Shown here one piece after another: positions 20,601-33,455 of a stretch of DNA of 64,000 bases. This DNA comes from Dillenia suffruticosa (taxonomy: Eukaryota > Streptophyta > Magnoliopsida > Dilleniales > Dilleniaceae), in assembly GCA_033439265.1 (NCBI GenBank), contig JAVTVX010000021.1, forward strand, positions 15,093,001 through 15,157,000, read 5' to 3'. The position numbers and the translations under genes were made by a program. The notes under the pieces were generated by a model. It had not been told where the DNA came from, did not search any database, and saw only the letters and a list, made by a program, of their open reading frames with translations. Numbering within the stretch: the first letter of the stretch is position 1; each line of letters begins with the position of its first letter.

Positions 20601-23423
20601 AGTGTTCTACTTTTATTCAGGTTCCATCCCCCTTGTATAGAGATGACCATTGAGGATGCAAAAAAACTTGAACATTTTTTCTGCATAAGTTGCTCAGAAA
20701 ATGAAAAGAAGTTGGCTAATTTGCATAATGCTGCTAGACATGCTGAGACCAAGGTATGCCTGTTACTCCATTCATACCGCCTTTGATAAGAAAAGCAATA
20801 TCATTAGGGAAGCACTGAGAAGGTGCAAGCATACAACCTAGAGCATAAGAGAATCTATAAAATCAACGAACTCCATCTGAGTGAATTAAGAATTCTTAGT
20901 GAATCAATAAAACTAAGGTCTAATTAACTGTCAAAAATCCTCCAGGTGCACTTCCTCCATGCTTGCCTGAAAATAGCGGGAGGGATCAGCTGAATGACCC
21001 CTCTTTCTTGTTTTATAGATCCTCAAGCCACTCCAAGCTCAAAGCTCATCCTCCACTAAGTGTGAAGACACCCAATTAACCCGACAAAACATCTGAAAAT
21101 GATAAATTAACTGATGTGCTAATGCAATTGTTTCTTTTTCCTCTGCTCCTCCTTCCCCTGCCTAATAGGGTTTGCTTTTGTATTACTAGATAATTCTAGT
21201 TTATTTAGCTATGGAGATTACAATGTTCAGTTCTTCCTATCTGAAACTTCAGTTGTCTTTTTATATCAGTAACCTGGATGATGCTTAGGTAACTGGCAAG
21301 AAGTTTGTGCCTTCCCTTTATATGACTGAGATTTTTAATGCAAGAAATGATCCTTAAAATAAGGAGAAGATAATGTAGAAAATTTAAGGAGTAACATCCT
21401 TGAACATTATTGACATTATAGCTTAGATTAACATATAAAACATGACCTAGGCCCTTGCAGGTGCAAAAAGGAGACTGAATCCTTATAAAGTGGTTGGTTA
21501 GGAGGTCATATCTTTCCTTACCCTATCTCCCAAGAATATTTTATTCCCCTAGAAATAGAAGATTCCTACACGAAAAGTAAAAATATGAATTGGGCCTTTT
21601 AACCCAGACAATTATAATGGCGCCATAGAAAGATTCTCGAAATGTTTGTAGTTGAGAATTTATCTTTCTTCCCATGAGCTGGCATTACTAATTTTAGCAA
21701 TAGTGATAATTACCTCAGCAGCCACTGCCTAAACGAAGTGAATTGAACTAATTTTTAAGTTATTTGCTCACCATATGCTCGAATTTTGTATATAGCAACT
21801 TTTTTGAAGCGTCAATCTAATTCCCAACAGCCATACAACCTATACATGCCTATAACTTCAAACATTAACTTATTAGCTCATCATATACGTGGACGGATAT
21901 ATGTATGATATATGATTGAACTAGAAACTTTGGCCTGAAGATTTGTGATAGATCAAATTAATTCATAGCACTAAATCCCCTTTGTGGGGGGGATTTAGCC
22001 AGAACTAGTTTCTTAAGTTGTTTGGGGACCATTGCAATTCTAACTGAAGGCAGACAATGGCTTTGGGTATAACTTGTGTCATATGGTAAGGAAAAGGGCT
22101 TAACTTAGGTTTGCAACCGTGGCCTATTGATTTGCAAGCCTGATCACTTAGATGAACATATCTCATGCTGTTTGAGATTCTATGCCAGCTTAAAATTAGA
22201 TGAAAGTGTGTGAGAGGATTTGGGACCATGAAGCATGGACACGGACATAGACACAACACGAACATGGTCACACAACAAAGTCTTACAAATTTTAATATAC
22301 AAATTTGATATTATTATGAGTTGCAAGATGCTATATGATGTTGTGCATGGATATAGTCATTCTAAAAATTTCAGTTTAAGGTGCATTAGATCATTACATA
22401 GCTTGAGTGTCAAGATATAGATCTGTGAGTGAGTGCATAGGCCTGTTTTAAGGGTTTTGTTGTTGGGTCTGTGAGATAAAGTTTAGCTTTTGTTAAAAGT
22501 ATTTGTAAGCAAGGAGTCTCCACTGCTATTGTCTTGTGCAATTACTTGCAATTCCTGGGCTTCTTTATTGATTAGGGAATCTATGCATGCTTGTTTGTTC
22601 TTGTGTTAATTTTCATCATGTTTTTTTCGAATGCTTTTGGAGATGGAAGTTGCTTTTGGACTGTGAAGCAAGCATGTATATATGTGGACATGAATATCAA
22701 ATGATATGGATTGATTGCTATCATACTTGAACATATATATTAGTTAGTATATGACATAGCAAGCATATCGTGTCTAAATAATTGTTTTTTTTTTTTATAA
22801 TTTATTGATATTCTTTTTTTAAGCTTTTCTAATAGCATCTAAATCTTAGTGTAGCTTAGTTGGTGGAAGATGCACTTCTAGGCAAGGTCCTAGATTTAAT
22901 TCTAATTTTGGTGCAGACCATGGCTGAGATTCTGATATTTTTTTTGATTGGGGGGGGGGGTTGATTTTGCTTCCTTATTAGATAAGCAATTTAAACGTTT
23001 GAAAGTTAGTACAGTTGAAAATTACCTCTTCTGTCCTAATTTGTCAACAAATCAGAATGCCAACTCAATATGACCCGATTGTAAATTCCTTACCGGGATT
23101 GAACCAACTTAAGTGTTGTTCATCCAGTTTAGGTAGTAAAAGATTGTTCCTTTTCAGCCTAACTCAGCACTCGTGCCCATTTGCTCGAAGACTCTTCTCA
23201 ATTTAATCATCTAAATGTATGCGTCTGTAAAAACAATACATGGCATATTACGGACATACATTTGCATTTTTGCTTTGTAGTGTACCGTAGCCACTGCGTT
23301 CCTTTTCTGTTTGTGCTGCTTTGGACATGGAAGGGTTCGACATCTTTCGTGCTTCTCTGGTTTATGATTGATGCTACTCTGGTGGGTGTATTTCAGGTGG
23401 ATACAAAACGCCGTCGGAGGTGA
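17624..23423 (+). CDS. SHL: SHL-type BAH-PHD chromatin reader
   Basis: Five exons: 17624-17696, 17768-18113, 19284-19352, 20621-20753 and 23397-23423 (648 nt, 215 aa). A BAH domain spans about residues 25-139 ([46 protein letters not shown]). A PHD finger spans about 141-190 ([17 protein letters not shown]-x2-C pairs and His in FHPPC). In Arabidopsis, SHL and its paralogue EBS read H3K27me3 through BAH and H3K4me through PHD, and delay flowering. [19 protein letters not shown] is closer to SHL than to EBS. The last exon adds only VDTKRRRR, a probable basic nuclear signal, after a 2.6-kb intron. All phases match and the gene looks intact. Intron 2 carries an unusual repeat array. Confidence 0.93.
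18091..19060 (+). repeat. Intronic array of exon-intron junction copies
   Basis: The end of SHL exon 2 plus the head of intron 2 (from TTTAATCCTGATCGTG at 18091) recurs as decayed copies starting near 18331, 18518 and 18738. Each has a relic of TAATCC...GTTGCTGT followed by segments like TGTGAAAAGTGGAA and GGTTTTAGGGTTTTC. A last partial copy ends near 19060. Period about 190-240 bases. Confidence 0.7.
20754..23396 (+). other. Large last intron of SHL
   Basis: A 2.6-kb intron separates the PHD exon from a 27-nt terminal exon. I recognised no further exon, RNA gene or complete element in it. A stretch near 22850-22970 looks weakly like a tRNA-derived SINE. Confidence 0.6.
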
Positions 23424-24988
23424 TTTAACATTTGGATATAGCAGTGCGAGTTAGGAGTATATTAGAAGGGTTTAAGGTTCTCATTTCGATCTTGAATAGG
23501 AGCTTTGAGCAAACACAGAGACAAGAATTGTGCAGAAAGTAACATTGTTTGTGAATTGGGTCAGAAATCAGGTTGGCTTGAAAATCTAGTCTGTTTGGCT
23601 TTGGATGGAGCTGGAGGGCTTGTCTGTCAATATGTAATATGTAGACTCTTCCTTTTCTTTTGGCTCTCATCTTATTGTGTATCATAGGGTATTTTTATCT
23701 TACCAAATTGAGAGCAGGATACAAAAGGGGGAGTCTTTGATATAACTTCCCATCTTTTTTTTTTTCATTCTATATAATAAACTGATATGTTCAATTGCCA
23801 ATAATGCCGAAGAGACCAAATGGGTCAAAGATAAATCGAATGGTAATCCATGTTAGTATGTTTTTTTATTTATTTATTTATTTACTTATTTATTTATTTT
23901 GCTAATTTTTTTTTTTTGTCAGTCTCTTGAATAGGGTTTTTATAGATACCCAAATTGGATCAAAGGTTATGTCCTAGATGGTGAGAACCAAGAAGAGACC
24001 CTAGATGGTGAGAACCGAGAAGAGAGAGTGGAAGTCTATTTTTCATTTGGGATCTTGGTTGGTTGGGGTTTTTTAATTTAAAATGTTTCATTAAGTAAAA
24101 AAAAAAAAATTAATAACTTTTGTTTATTTAAAATAAATAAATATGTAATTATTAATTATAAAATAAATAATATAAAAATAAAAATATAATGATTTTTTAT
24201 ATAGATATTAATTAATTTAGTATGTTAACATGGTTTTAAAAATCAGAAACATTTTTGAAATTGAGATAAAAAATTATTATTAAATATTTCTTAATAATTA
24301 TTGAATATTTAATAATTATAAATAATGAATTATTAATAAATATATTTCTATCATAAAATATTTAATTTTAAATCATAATTTTTGTTATTAAGATACCAAG
24401 AAACTGACATATATAACTCAATGTATAATTTTGCAAACAATTTTTATAAAAAGTGAATTTCTATTTTTAATACAACAAGAGAAAGACGCAAGGCGTGAGG
24501 GTTAAAAAAGTCATTTGAGTCAATAAATATAACAAAAAAAAAAAAAGAGAGTACTTAAAATCTGTAATAAAGAAATAGAAACTCTTGCCCCCACACGTCT
24601 GTCCCCAACGGGTCACTCACCTTTATAAAGTTCTCCACTCTTTGCAATTTTTCATTTTGTATCCTGGCCTCCATCTCTTCCTCCCTCCCTCCCACGTTCA
24701 CTTCAACGGAAACAACACTCTCTTTTTCTCTCTTTCTCCAAAACTCCAAACTCTTTCCCTCTTCCCCTCTCCTCTCTCCGACGATAGTTTCTTGGCTGCT
24801 CACAAAATTTAAAGCCTTCGACGACGAATCTTGACAAGCGTGCAAATAAATCGATTAAGGCTTTGAAAGAAGGCAAGACTCTTGACGAATAAATCTTGAT
24901 GAATCTTCGACGGCGACGATAGAAATGCAAGAATCGTGCAAATAAATTTTTTCCCCGAATCTGGTCATTAAGGCTTCGGTGGATACCA
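23424..24988. other. Intergenic, AT-rich
   Basis: The 3' flank of SHL is followed by TTTA simple repeats (about 23867-23900) and AT-rich sequence. A pyrimidine-rich stretch at 24665-24780 resembles the 5' leader of the following gene fragment. Nothing else was recognised. Confidence 0.5.
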
Positions 24989-25352
24989 ATGGCTTCTCAG
25001 GTGATTCTCAATTTTTGATTTTTCAGTAATTTTCTTGAAATTGTGTTTTTAAACAATTAAGTGAAGATTATTTGTAGTTTTGAAATCGACTCAGAAGTCA
25101 TTGTTTCTATTACTGAATTTGGGGATTCTGAATTTACGGTTTTCTTGGCTTTGAAAAATTGGGATTTTAGTTTGTGTTGTAATGCATTGATTCGGAGATT
25201 TGCACTTTCCTTCTTGTCGTTGTTGCTATTTATTTATTTATTTTTTCCGGGACATTTGGGGTGATAATTAGCTTACCATCTTGTGTCTTTGTTACATGTT
25301 TTTATTTTAAAATTGGGGTTTCTTGATTTGAATGCTGAAGTAACATCTTGTG

Positions 25353-25386
<34 letters not shown>

Positions 25387-25660
25387 TAGCTTACGCGTTT
25401 GGACATTTGAATGATTATTTTTATTTTTTATCTCCCAATGTTGTCACATACTCTATCCTTTTATTGGCTACTGAAAAGTAATGTCCCTATGCTCTAGTCT
25501 TGTGCTTATTTCTGTGATGTGCACTGCAGATGTTGTCTCCAAAGGTCATCTTTTGGTTCAATTTGTGGGAGTGATGATCTTGAAGTTGGTCTCAAGCACC
25601 TTTCTCAGGCTAAGAAGGATTCTATCGCCCCAATTGTTGTGATGTCCAGATGTCTAACTG
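24989..25660 (+). pseudogene. Unrecognised gene fragment (two exon-like segments)
   Basis: A CT-rich leader and an ATG at 24989 (MASQ) end at a good donor at 25001. A second exon-like segment, 25530-25660, lies between a CTGCAG acceptor and a GTGAGT donor. Its open frame contains CGSDDLEVGLKHLSQAK and IAPIVVMSRCLTG. The two do not join in the frame that keeps this reading, since the MASQ exon ends in phase 0 and the second needs two extra bases. An exon is missing or the gene is broken. No later exon was found before the SINE at 25815. I do not recognise the family. Confidence 0.35.
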
Positions 25661-25814
25661 GTGAGTTCATTGATTTGATCATTCTTTAACTTTCTTTCAG
25701 TTTTCTGTAAGAAAGGTGTTAATTTATAATATCAGATTTATAATTAATCGAATCTTACAAATAATTTATAAAAATCTTACATATTGTAAGAAAGGCGTTG
25801 ATTATAAATTATCT

Positions 25815-25920
25815 TTTTTTTTTTTTTTTTTTTGATACCATGGTTAAGCCATCGACCCAGTATTCGGGGTTTTGTCCCGACTAATCTGGGGGCAGAACCA
25901 ACTGAGCCATAAGAGGTTGG
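25815..25920 (-). repeat. tRNA-derived SINE, internally shortened
   Basis: On the minus strand: an A-box-like TATGGCTCAGTTGGTT, then directly the 3' module GATTAGTCGGGAC...CCCCGAATACTGGG, then GGTATC and an A-tail. The B-box region is missing compared with the copy at 55387. AAATTATCTT flanks both sides (about 25806-25815 and 25923-25932) as target-site duplication. Confidence 0.75.
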
Positions 25921-25932
25921 TTAAATTATCTT

Positions 25933-28186
25933 GTATCAATTGTATGTACATTGCAGAACTAACCTGATGACTTTGAAATTTCATGTTAATGCTTTCCAGC
26001 TTTTACTGGATCAAAAAATTTGCATCTTATGCCTGCAGCAAACACATATATTCAAGATCCCTTTTTCTCCTCTACTGCTGCTACTTTGTAAATATTTCCT
26101 TTTCATTATTATTATTGTTGCCGTGCTTGGTAGCCAAATGAGGTACATAAATAATTAGATAGAAGAAATAATATTATCCTGATTACACTGAACCCATTTC
26201 ACTTTTGGGCCCAGATTCAATTCACCATAAACATTTCATTTGAAGTCTGCATGTGATAATACTTCTCTACTAGAATATCCACTTGAACAATAGGGAAATG
26301 ACATTAGGAATACCATTTATAACACAAATTTATCCGTTTAAAATAGATTCACAAGAATTACATATGAATAAGTAAAACTACACTATTCAATAATTTAATT
26401 TTTATCTAATCTAATTTAAAATTGTATCATAATAAAAAAACAATTAATATTTAATTTAAATATTTAGATTTTTATTCAGGATTAAATATATTATATCAAA
26501 ACGTGAAATAATATTTGAATATACTATTACGTTGTTTGAGTTATTGCTTCGTATCTACCAGAGCAATAGATATTCTGAACGAAACAAAGAAATGTTTAAA
26601 ACAAAAAAAAAGAACATAAACATTCATAATAGAAGCGAAAAATATTTTGGAGTCATCACCATCTCCATTTGCCTCACTTACACACAGAGAGAGAGAGAGA
26701 GAGAGAACATAATTTTTGTGGGGGCTAAATTTTGTAAAGTTTCTGAAACCCACCGAGGTCATGTAATAAGAGATTTTTAAATATTGTTGTGATTTTAATT
26801 TTGCATAAGATTTCTTATATAGCAATTTTTTCCTTATAAATTTATTTTATATACAAACAATAAAAAAAATTGTTGACGAAGGCCGAAAAACTTAGTCGAG
26901 ATGGACAAAAATGAATTTGGAGTTTTGGGAGTGATTTGAACTGCATAGTCCATCTTCAGAAGCATGAAAGTGAGTCCAGCAAAACTATGAATTATGGTTT
27001 ATTGTCATATTTTTTTATAAATATTTAAATATCTTAAATTTAAAAATGACAATAAAAAACTATAATATCCATCTCCAAAATTAACTTAAATATTGAAATA
27101 TTTTTATAATATTAAAAAAATATTTAAATATTAATATTTAGATACTTGAATAAGATATTAAACTGTAAAATAAAATATAAAATTATTAAACAATAAAGTA
27201 AAACTCCATTATTTAATAATTGATTTTTTATTTAATTTAATTTAAAATTGTATCAGAACAAAAATAGTAAATATTTAATTTAAATATTTAGATATTTATT
27301 TAACATTAAATATATTATATTAAAATGAGAAAGAATATTTGTATAATGTTATATTTAGATATATTTAAATATATGTTTTTTGAGTTATACCCTCTAGTCT
27401 AGCATAACTATGAGATCCGCAAATCATGGAATACAGAACTACATCGTTCACACTTTGGTAGTTTCGTAACATTTTAAAAATTTTAAATTTGCCGGCACAG
27501 ATGCATACCGTGCAGTTTTTTTTTTTGTCGAAAAAAGTGCGATATTTTTTATGTTGCAAAAAGTGTAATTTTTTTTTATTGTGAGAAGTGCTCGGGTTTG
27601 AACATGGTTCGAGCTTGAGATGCACTTTGATAGTTCTATAGTATGCAAAACTGCAATTGCACCATACGTAGAACAATACAGTTCTACATTATGTAGTTTT
27701 GCACTATACAGAACTACGGAGTTATGCATTGTGCAGAACTACATAGTTTTGCATTATGACCCCTTTTTTTCCTTTTTCATTCTTATTTGCTTGAATTAGA
27801 TCTAAATTTTGATATATTCAAACCTATTTTTTAAATTAATGATATCATTATATTATTTAAATTAATAATATTAATATTACATTATTTGAATTCATTATCA
27901 CGAAGAACCACCTTTTTTTTTTTTATATGTAATGTTATTCTTGTAGAAGAATTATTTTTATCACGGAGAACATGCCTAACTATCACGCAGAACAACCATG
28001 TTTCTTATAATAGTACTCTTGTAGCAGAACAACCTCCCATCATGCAGAACTTTTTTTATATATATATAATGGCAGCCATGGCATCAAATATAGCGAACAG
28101 TCCTTTCAGAATAACTGACCATCAAATATCAGCTAACGGTCCTTACATTTTTCAAAATCTATTAGTAGCCGCTTCCATTACGGCAG
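25933..28186. other. Intergenic, AT-rich, with AGAAC repeat cluster
   Basis: No coding exon was recognised. There is a GA microsatellite at 26688-26705 and a direct AT-rich similarity between about 26350-26520 and 27180-27360 (CTATTATTTAATAATT-like text in both). The cluster of AGAACTAC motifs at 27430-28050 is listed separately. Confidence 0.5.
27430..28050. repeat. Cluster of AGAAC-type short repeats
   Basis: About nine instances of AGAAC followed by TAC, AAC or CAC lie between 27441 and 28042. At 27694-27760 they form a short tandem array of roughly 26-bp units (AGTTTTGCA...CAGAACTAC), with inverted relatives such as GTTCTACATTATGTAG close by. Confidence 0.6.
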
Positions 28187-30600
28187 TTATCTTAAGAAAT
28201 CAAATGATAACCTGGTATTTTTGTTCTGCCTGTCACCTGACAACTCGGAAGATTGACTAGATGGAAGCGGAAACAGTGAGAGCTTTGGTGCCATAACCCC
28301 TGATGTTGGCGGCTTATTTGATTTAGATGCCGGCACATCTTTTTGGGGTTTCTCAGGCTCAGAGTTCATCGCGCTCGACTTTGGAAGTTGCTCAAGTGAA
28401 GTTTTTTCATCTTGAAGGCCCATTGGGATGCCATAACCCTTAGAGGATGGCAAGCTAGTTTCCTTTTTATGGCTCTGATTTCCAAATGAAAGAAAGTTAA
28501 TGCCATTTGGTGCCGCTAATGGTGTTTTAGTTGCTGTCATCTCGACCGCAGGATGTTTCTTCTCTGTCTCATTGGAGCTTTGAATTACATCACATGCATT
28601 TTGACTAATCTGATAGCGGGCCTTCACATCATCAATTTTTTTCAAGGAAGCTTGTTTAAACGCATTACCTTCCTCCAGAGGTGATTTTCCATATGAAAGA
28701 AGGCAGACCCCTTTAGGAACCTGAGCAGGGGGTTTTATCATTGTTTTCGCCATACTCTGCCCTGTATTCTGACTAGGCGAAGGTATAACCCGACTGGAGT
28801 TATTATTAATCGCCCGTACGTTATTGATTTTTGTAATGCCTTGAAGCGGTGGTGACTTTGATGCAGGCTTGGACACACTTACAGTAGATGAAGAATCCTT
28901 GGTGCCATTCATCACATTTCTAATGCCAAACTGAGGTGGAGTCTTTAGCTCAGGAGTTTTCACATTTGGAGTTGATAGTGACCCATCCTTGGGCACCAGC
29001 TGCAGAGCGTAGAGACAACAACCCATCAGCAACATCAAAGAAATAGCAGTAATATAAAACCAAATGTTAAGAAGAATCTAAAGCTAAATAGGCCAAAAGA
29101 TTATTCAGTGTGGGATGTTATTACCTTGTGTGAAAACAAACAATCATCACCTCTACTGCAAAAACCTTTAGATACGAAGTTGTTACAGGGATACTTTGAT
29201 AGCCTATGATCAAATGGGCAGTCATCTCCTTTCATGCAAGAATTTCGAGCAAAATAAGAGCAAGGCTGGAACAAGCAGAAAATACATAAGGAATTCAAGA
29301 GTTAATCTCAAATGCATACAGTGATTAATTTTTGAATGACCAATGAACATGCAGGTATTGGCTCATAATGAACCATTAAGAAATAAAAGCTCACTTTAAG
29401 CATACCGTGGATTTTGTCAAGGGTGTTGTATCATGGGAAAATTTGCATTTCTCACCCTGGGAAACAGAAAAAGAAAATTAGCATTTAGCATCAAAACTGA
29501 ACGCTTCAACTTCAATTTAGAATGCAAACAATGATTCATCTCAATTCCGTTGCAAATAAATATCATACAATCACTGTGTTACAAGGAAATTTCCACATGA
29601 AGACAACAGAAATAGGAAACTGTCAACTTCTATTAGGCAAGTTCCACTAGTCTTTTCACAGCCAAACAGATCTCTTCTACCAATTTATGACAGTTGAAGA
29701 ACTAAACGAATCAAAGACCAAAAATAGATATCCCCACGACATGATGACATGCTGACCGGCTAGGTTATTATGGCAGTAAAGGAACATGAATACTTCGGTG
29801 CTAGTGGGCTCTCTGAATTTCCCACAAATGCAATCAGAAGTTACTCAAAAAGTAAGGAAACAGAACTCAACAACCAGTTGAAACGGATTAATTATAGTCT
29901 AACAAATCCAAATGTTCAATGGGAACAGGGAAGACATAAAATTTTCAAACAATTTATGCTTGCAATCAAAAGGAAAACTGGAACATCAGCGTCAAGGAGT
30001 TATATTACCTCCTGGCATCTTCCCATTAGATAGTGACGGCAATAAGATATTGTCTTTGGTTTCACTATTGGTTGCAACTTCAATCTTTTTAACACCGAGC
30101 TGCCTGTTCTTTTCTGCCCATTTCATCCTTTTTGCTTTCTGCAAGAGAACTTGTGGTCAATAAATCAGCAACTTACTTTTGAGATCAGGCTCAGAAAGAA
30201 ATAAGGAAAAAAAAAGTGCACATTCTTCTGTGACAAATTGCCAGGGTGAAGCAAGTTGTTCTACAATGCACTACATTTTCATGCATGAAGAGATTATATA
30301 CACTACTACCACATTCTGCGGATCTCTTGATTGACACCTTGATAGTCAGAAAGAACAGAAACAATGGTTTCCTTGATTGATGCACAAATACTGCAAACCA
30401 TAACATGACCAAGTGGTTAAGGTAAGCTGTCATTCGCATTTTACAAAAAAGGCAATTGACCAAATTTTCTCTTTTACTAGGTACATGCTTTTCAATTCTG
30501 TATGGGATAAAATGGAAAGCATGAAACAGAAACATGTTTTACCTTCTTTTTAGCTTTCCTTTCCTCAGAGGACTCTTCTTGCCAACATCAGTGTCCTACC
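28187..30600 (-). CDS. CCCH zinc-finger protein, EMB1789/C3H65-like, incomplete 5' end
   Basis: Exons read leftwards: a segment ending at 30543 (SSEERKAKK, start unclear near 30585), 30138-30009 (KAKRMKWAEKNRQLGVKK), 29456-29406 (GEKCKFSHDTTPL), 29265-29125 (two CCCH fingers: CSYF...CPFDH and CNNF...CLFSH) and 28999-28187, a low-complexity C-terminal part ending TRLSFDFLR. The order matches plant EMB1789-type nuclear RNA-binding proteins needed for embryogenesis. Two defects are visible. The exon that should supply the first two Cys of finger 1 is absent between 29457 and 30008, and joining 30009 directly to 29456 puts a stop in frame. No N-terminal exon was found up to 33 kb. It may be a decayed gene, or an exon may have escaped me. 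Confidence 0.6.
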
Positions 30601-33455
30601 ATAAATGACCAGCACCATGAGAAAATTGGCTAGATAACAAGCAAGAAGACAAGGTAGGTTACGTAATGCTTCTTGAAGAAAGTTAATGATCAATGCAATA
30701 GAAACAACTACAGGTACTATTATGCATTTTTAAATCAGCTTGTAACTTTAGAATATAAAGCATTCCATCTGAACCATGTAGTAATTTGATCCGTGAAGGA
30801 ATTTTCACATTTAACAATAAGTACATGAACTATGAAGTGCGTTATAACTTTAATTTCTGAACTATTACATCATCTCTTTAAGATGCAAAAGTTTTCATAC
30901 TTAATGTAGTCGCTTTAACCCAAAGAAGTCCCTCTTGTGCAGCACTTCAGTTTCATACAAGGGCAAATGGTCACTTATGAGTGGATTGCTAAGTAATTAC
31001 ACATAGGTAGTCAAGCAAACAACCATGTTTACACATGAATATCTGAGCAGCAGAAATTTGATGTTTCTGAGTAAAATTTTGTTGCGCCGCAATGTGGACA
31101 ATCTTCTTGTCTTGGAAGTATATCTGCCCTTTATGGGATTATATCTAGCAATTGTCTTCCACTCCTTAAAGTCATTCCTAAAATATATATGCATATTTTA
31201 GATATTTTTGTTTCTTTTGTGTTGGATACAGTTAAAATGCTTTAGTTCAAATGGACAAAAAGTATTACTTAATGTTGAGTGAACAAACTAACCCGTACAT
31301 TTTCTCATTCTTCTTAAGTAAGGACACAATGTTGTTACCTATTGTGAATTTATACCTACAAGCAAAGTTAGAGAGTCTATATTTAAATAAATTGTTCAAA
31401 GATTTATTTATATTTTGATTTATTTAAGGATTCTTACTTGATTTTAGTATTGTAGTTATGTCTATTTCTTTCTTACTGTTAATTGAATCTGTATGGTCAG
31501 TATTTTTTAGAACATGAATTGAGACGACACTTTGGTTGTTAAGTGCTTGTCTACTTTTTGTCTGTTTTCCTTTCCGTCTCATAATTGCCTTTTTCGTTTA
31601 TTGTTTCCTTGTTACAATTTCGGTACTTGCATTTAATAATAAAGTAGAGGTGTGTTGCTCATTAAAATTGTTGAAATAACTTCTGTATAAATTGCTAGGG
31701 GGATGAGTGTACATTGCTGGAGTAACAACATTCATTTGTTTTTTTCTTAAATCCTCATTGGTTGCATTTGTCATGTAACGGTGCATTGAGTAATTTGGTA
31801 GAGCAGAGTTCATAAAAGATGAAGTTAATGATAGATTAAAGATTGACATTGATGTGCCAGCAGCATATTTGCTTACCTCTATAGTGGGAGGAGTTATTGA
31901 CGTTATTTGTGCACTGACAGATACAATAGTTGAATTTGTATCAGTGTTAGTGATAATAAGGATATTTCTTGGATGTTTGTTGAATACTAATTTTGATATT
32001 GTATATCAAAAGTATATCATAAACCTACAAGAAATAAAGGTCCACTACAAGATTTCTATTGTTTCACCCATTTATGTTTTTTGTTTTCTTTTTTTTTTAT
32101 CATAAAAAGAGCTCCTAGAGTTGGAAAATTTTCATATAGCAAGAGAGACATACTTTTCTACGCATATAATTCAATCATTTTATAACATTTTTAATTATAA
32201 GTGAAAAAAAAAAAGAGAAGAGGTAAGTAAATTAACAAAAATTATCAAATAAACAGTGATCGACTAAAATTATCAAACAGTAAATTACCAACTGTGATTA
32301 GCTAAATATCTAGGAACCATTATATTATGCGTACTTGATATTGTCACAGAACAACGATTAACAAAAATTATCAAACAAATGTGTAATCATTTTCTCATAA
32401 ACAAATTATCAAACACAAAGCATGCATTAGGAGATTGGAGTAGGATTACTTACCCAAAAGTTTAGGTTTTCAAGGCCAAAAAAAGTGCAAAAGAGAACTG
32501 TGATTCTTGATTCTTGACGAAGAGCACTGTTGTAAGATCCAACTCAGCTATTCTTGCGTTTGTTAACTTGAGGGGAAGGTTCTGACGTTTGTTAACTTGA
32601 GGTAAAGGTTCTGGTAAGAGGGAAAAATATAAATCACGTTTGTTACTCAACTATTCTCTGTTCATATAATCTTACGGTGAATATTTTTTGTGAAATACAA
32701 ATTGCAAAATCCAAAGGCTAAGAATTGAGTCAGGAAAAAAATCTATCATCTCTTTAATTGGGGTGATATCTTGCAGGATTTGGGAAAAAGAAAATGTCAG
32801 AACAGAGAGGGTAATCTAGAAGGAGTCACAGGACTCACAGGACTCACAAATGACGGTGGGAGCTGTAGCTTTTTTATCTAAAAAAAAACACATGGCCTTG
32901 GTAACACAAGAAATGGGTTTAGGAATATTCTGTTGTTGTGTATTTGATTCATGTTGTTGTGTTCTGTTTGATTTTGTTGTGTTTTTGATACATAGTATAG
33001 TAATTTATGTAGCTACCCATATCAAGGTGCCTGCAATGGTGGATGGAGTAAGAGTTAACTCTGTGTCTACTGAACCGCCTGCAATGCTTGTCCCAAATGT
33101 GCACCATCTAAAATCAGTAAGGGGGGGGGGATCCAAGAGATGAAAGTGGTTCAGCAATGGATGCATATACTCCCAGCTAAATATACAAGTAATAATAGGA
33201 AATATGGGAACAAAGTTCAATGAAGTTCAGTTTGATTTGCTGGTCATTGACATGTGCTGTTAAAACTTAGTAACACAAGAAATGGGTTTTAGGAATATTC
33301 TGTTCATGTTCTTACATTGTTCTCCACTTAATAGTCTTTCTTCATATATGTTTGTTCTTCCCAACTGCAGTTTTTAAAGTTGGTTTTCTTGTAATTAATG
33401 ATCTCTGCCTCCTTGAGTTAAATGATCGTAATAATGACAGTACCTATGCTCCTGC
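30601..33455. other. Intergenic without a recognised gene
   Basis: The N-terminal exons of the minus-strand CCCH gene were expected here but not found. A 33-base direct repeat (GTAACACAAGAAATGGG...GGAATATTCTGTT) occurs at 32904 and 33271. Between its copies is a short open stretch (about 33030-33145, with a G-run) weakly like the C-terminal tail of FAR1-type proteins, which I cannot confirm. Confidence 0.5.

Noticed and set aside
22848-22975. Additional SINE in the last SHL intron
   Set aside because: TAGCTTAGTTGGTGG and a possible B box are present, but there is no convincing tail or duplication, only a T-run and G-run.
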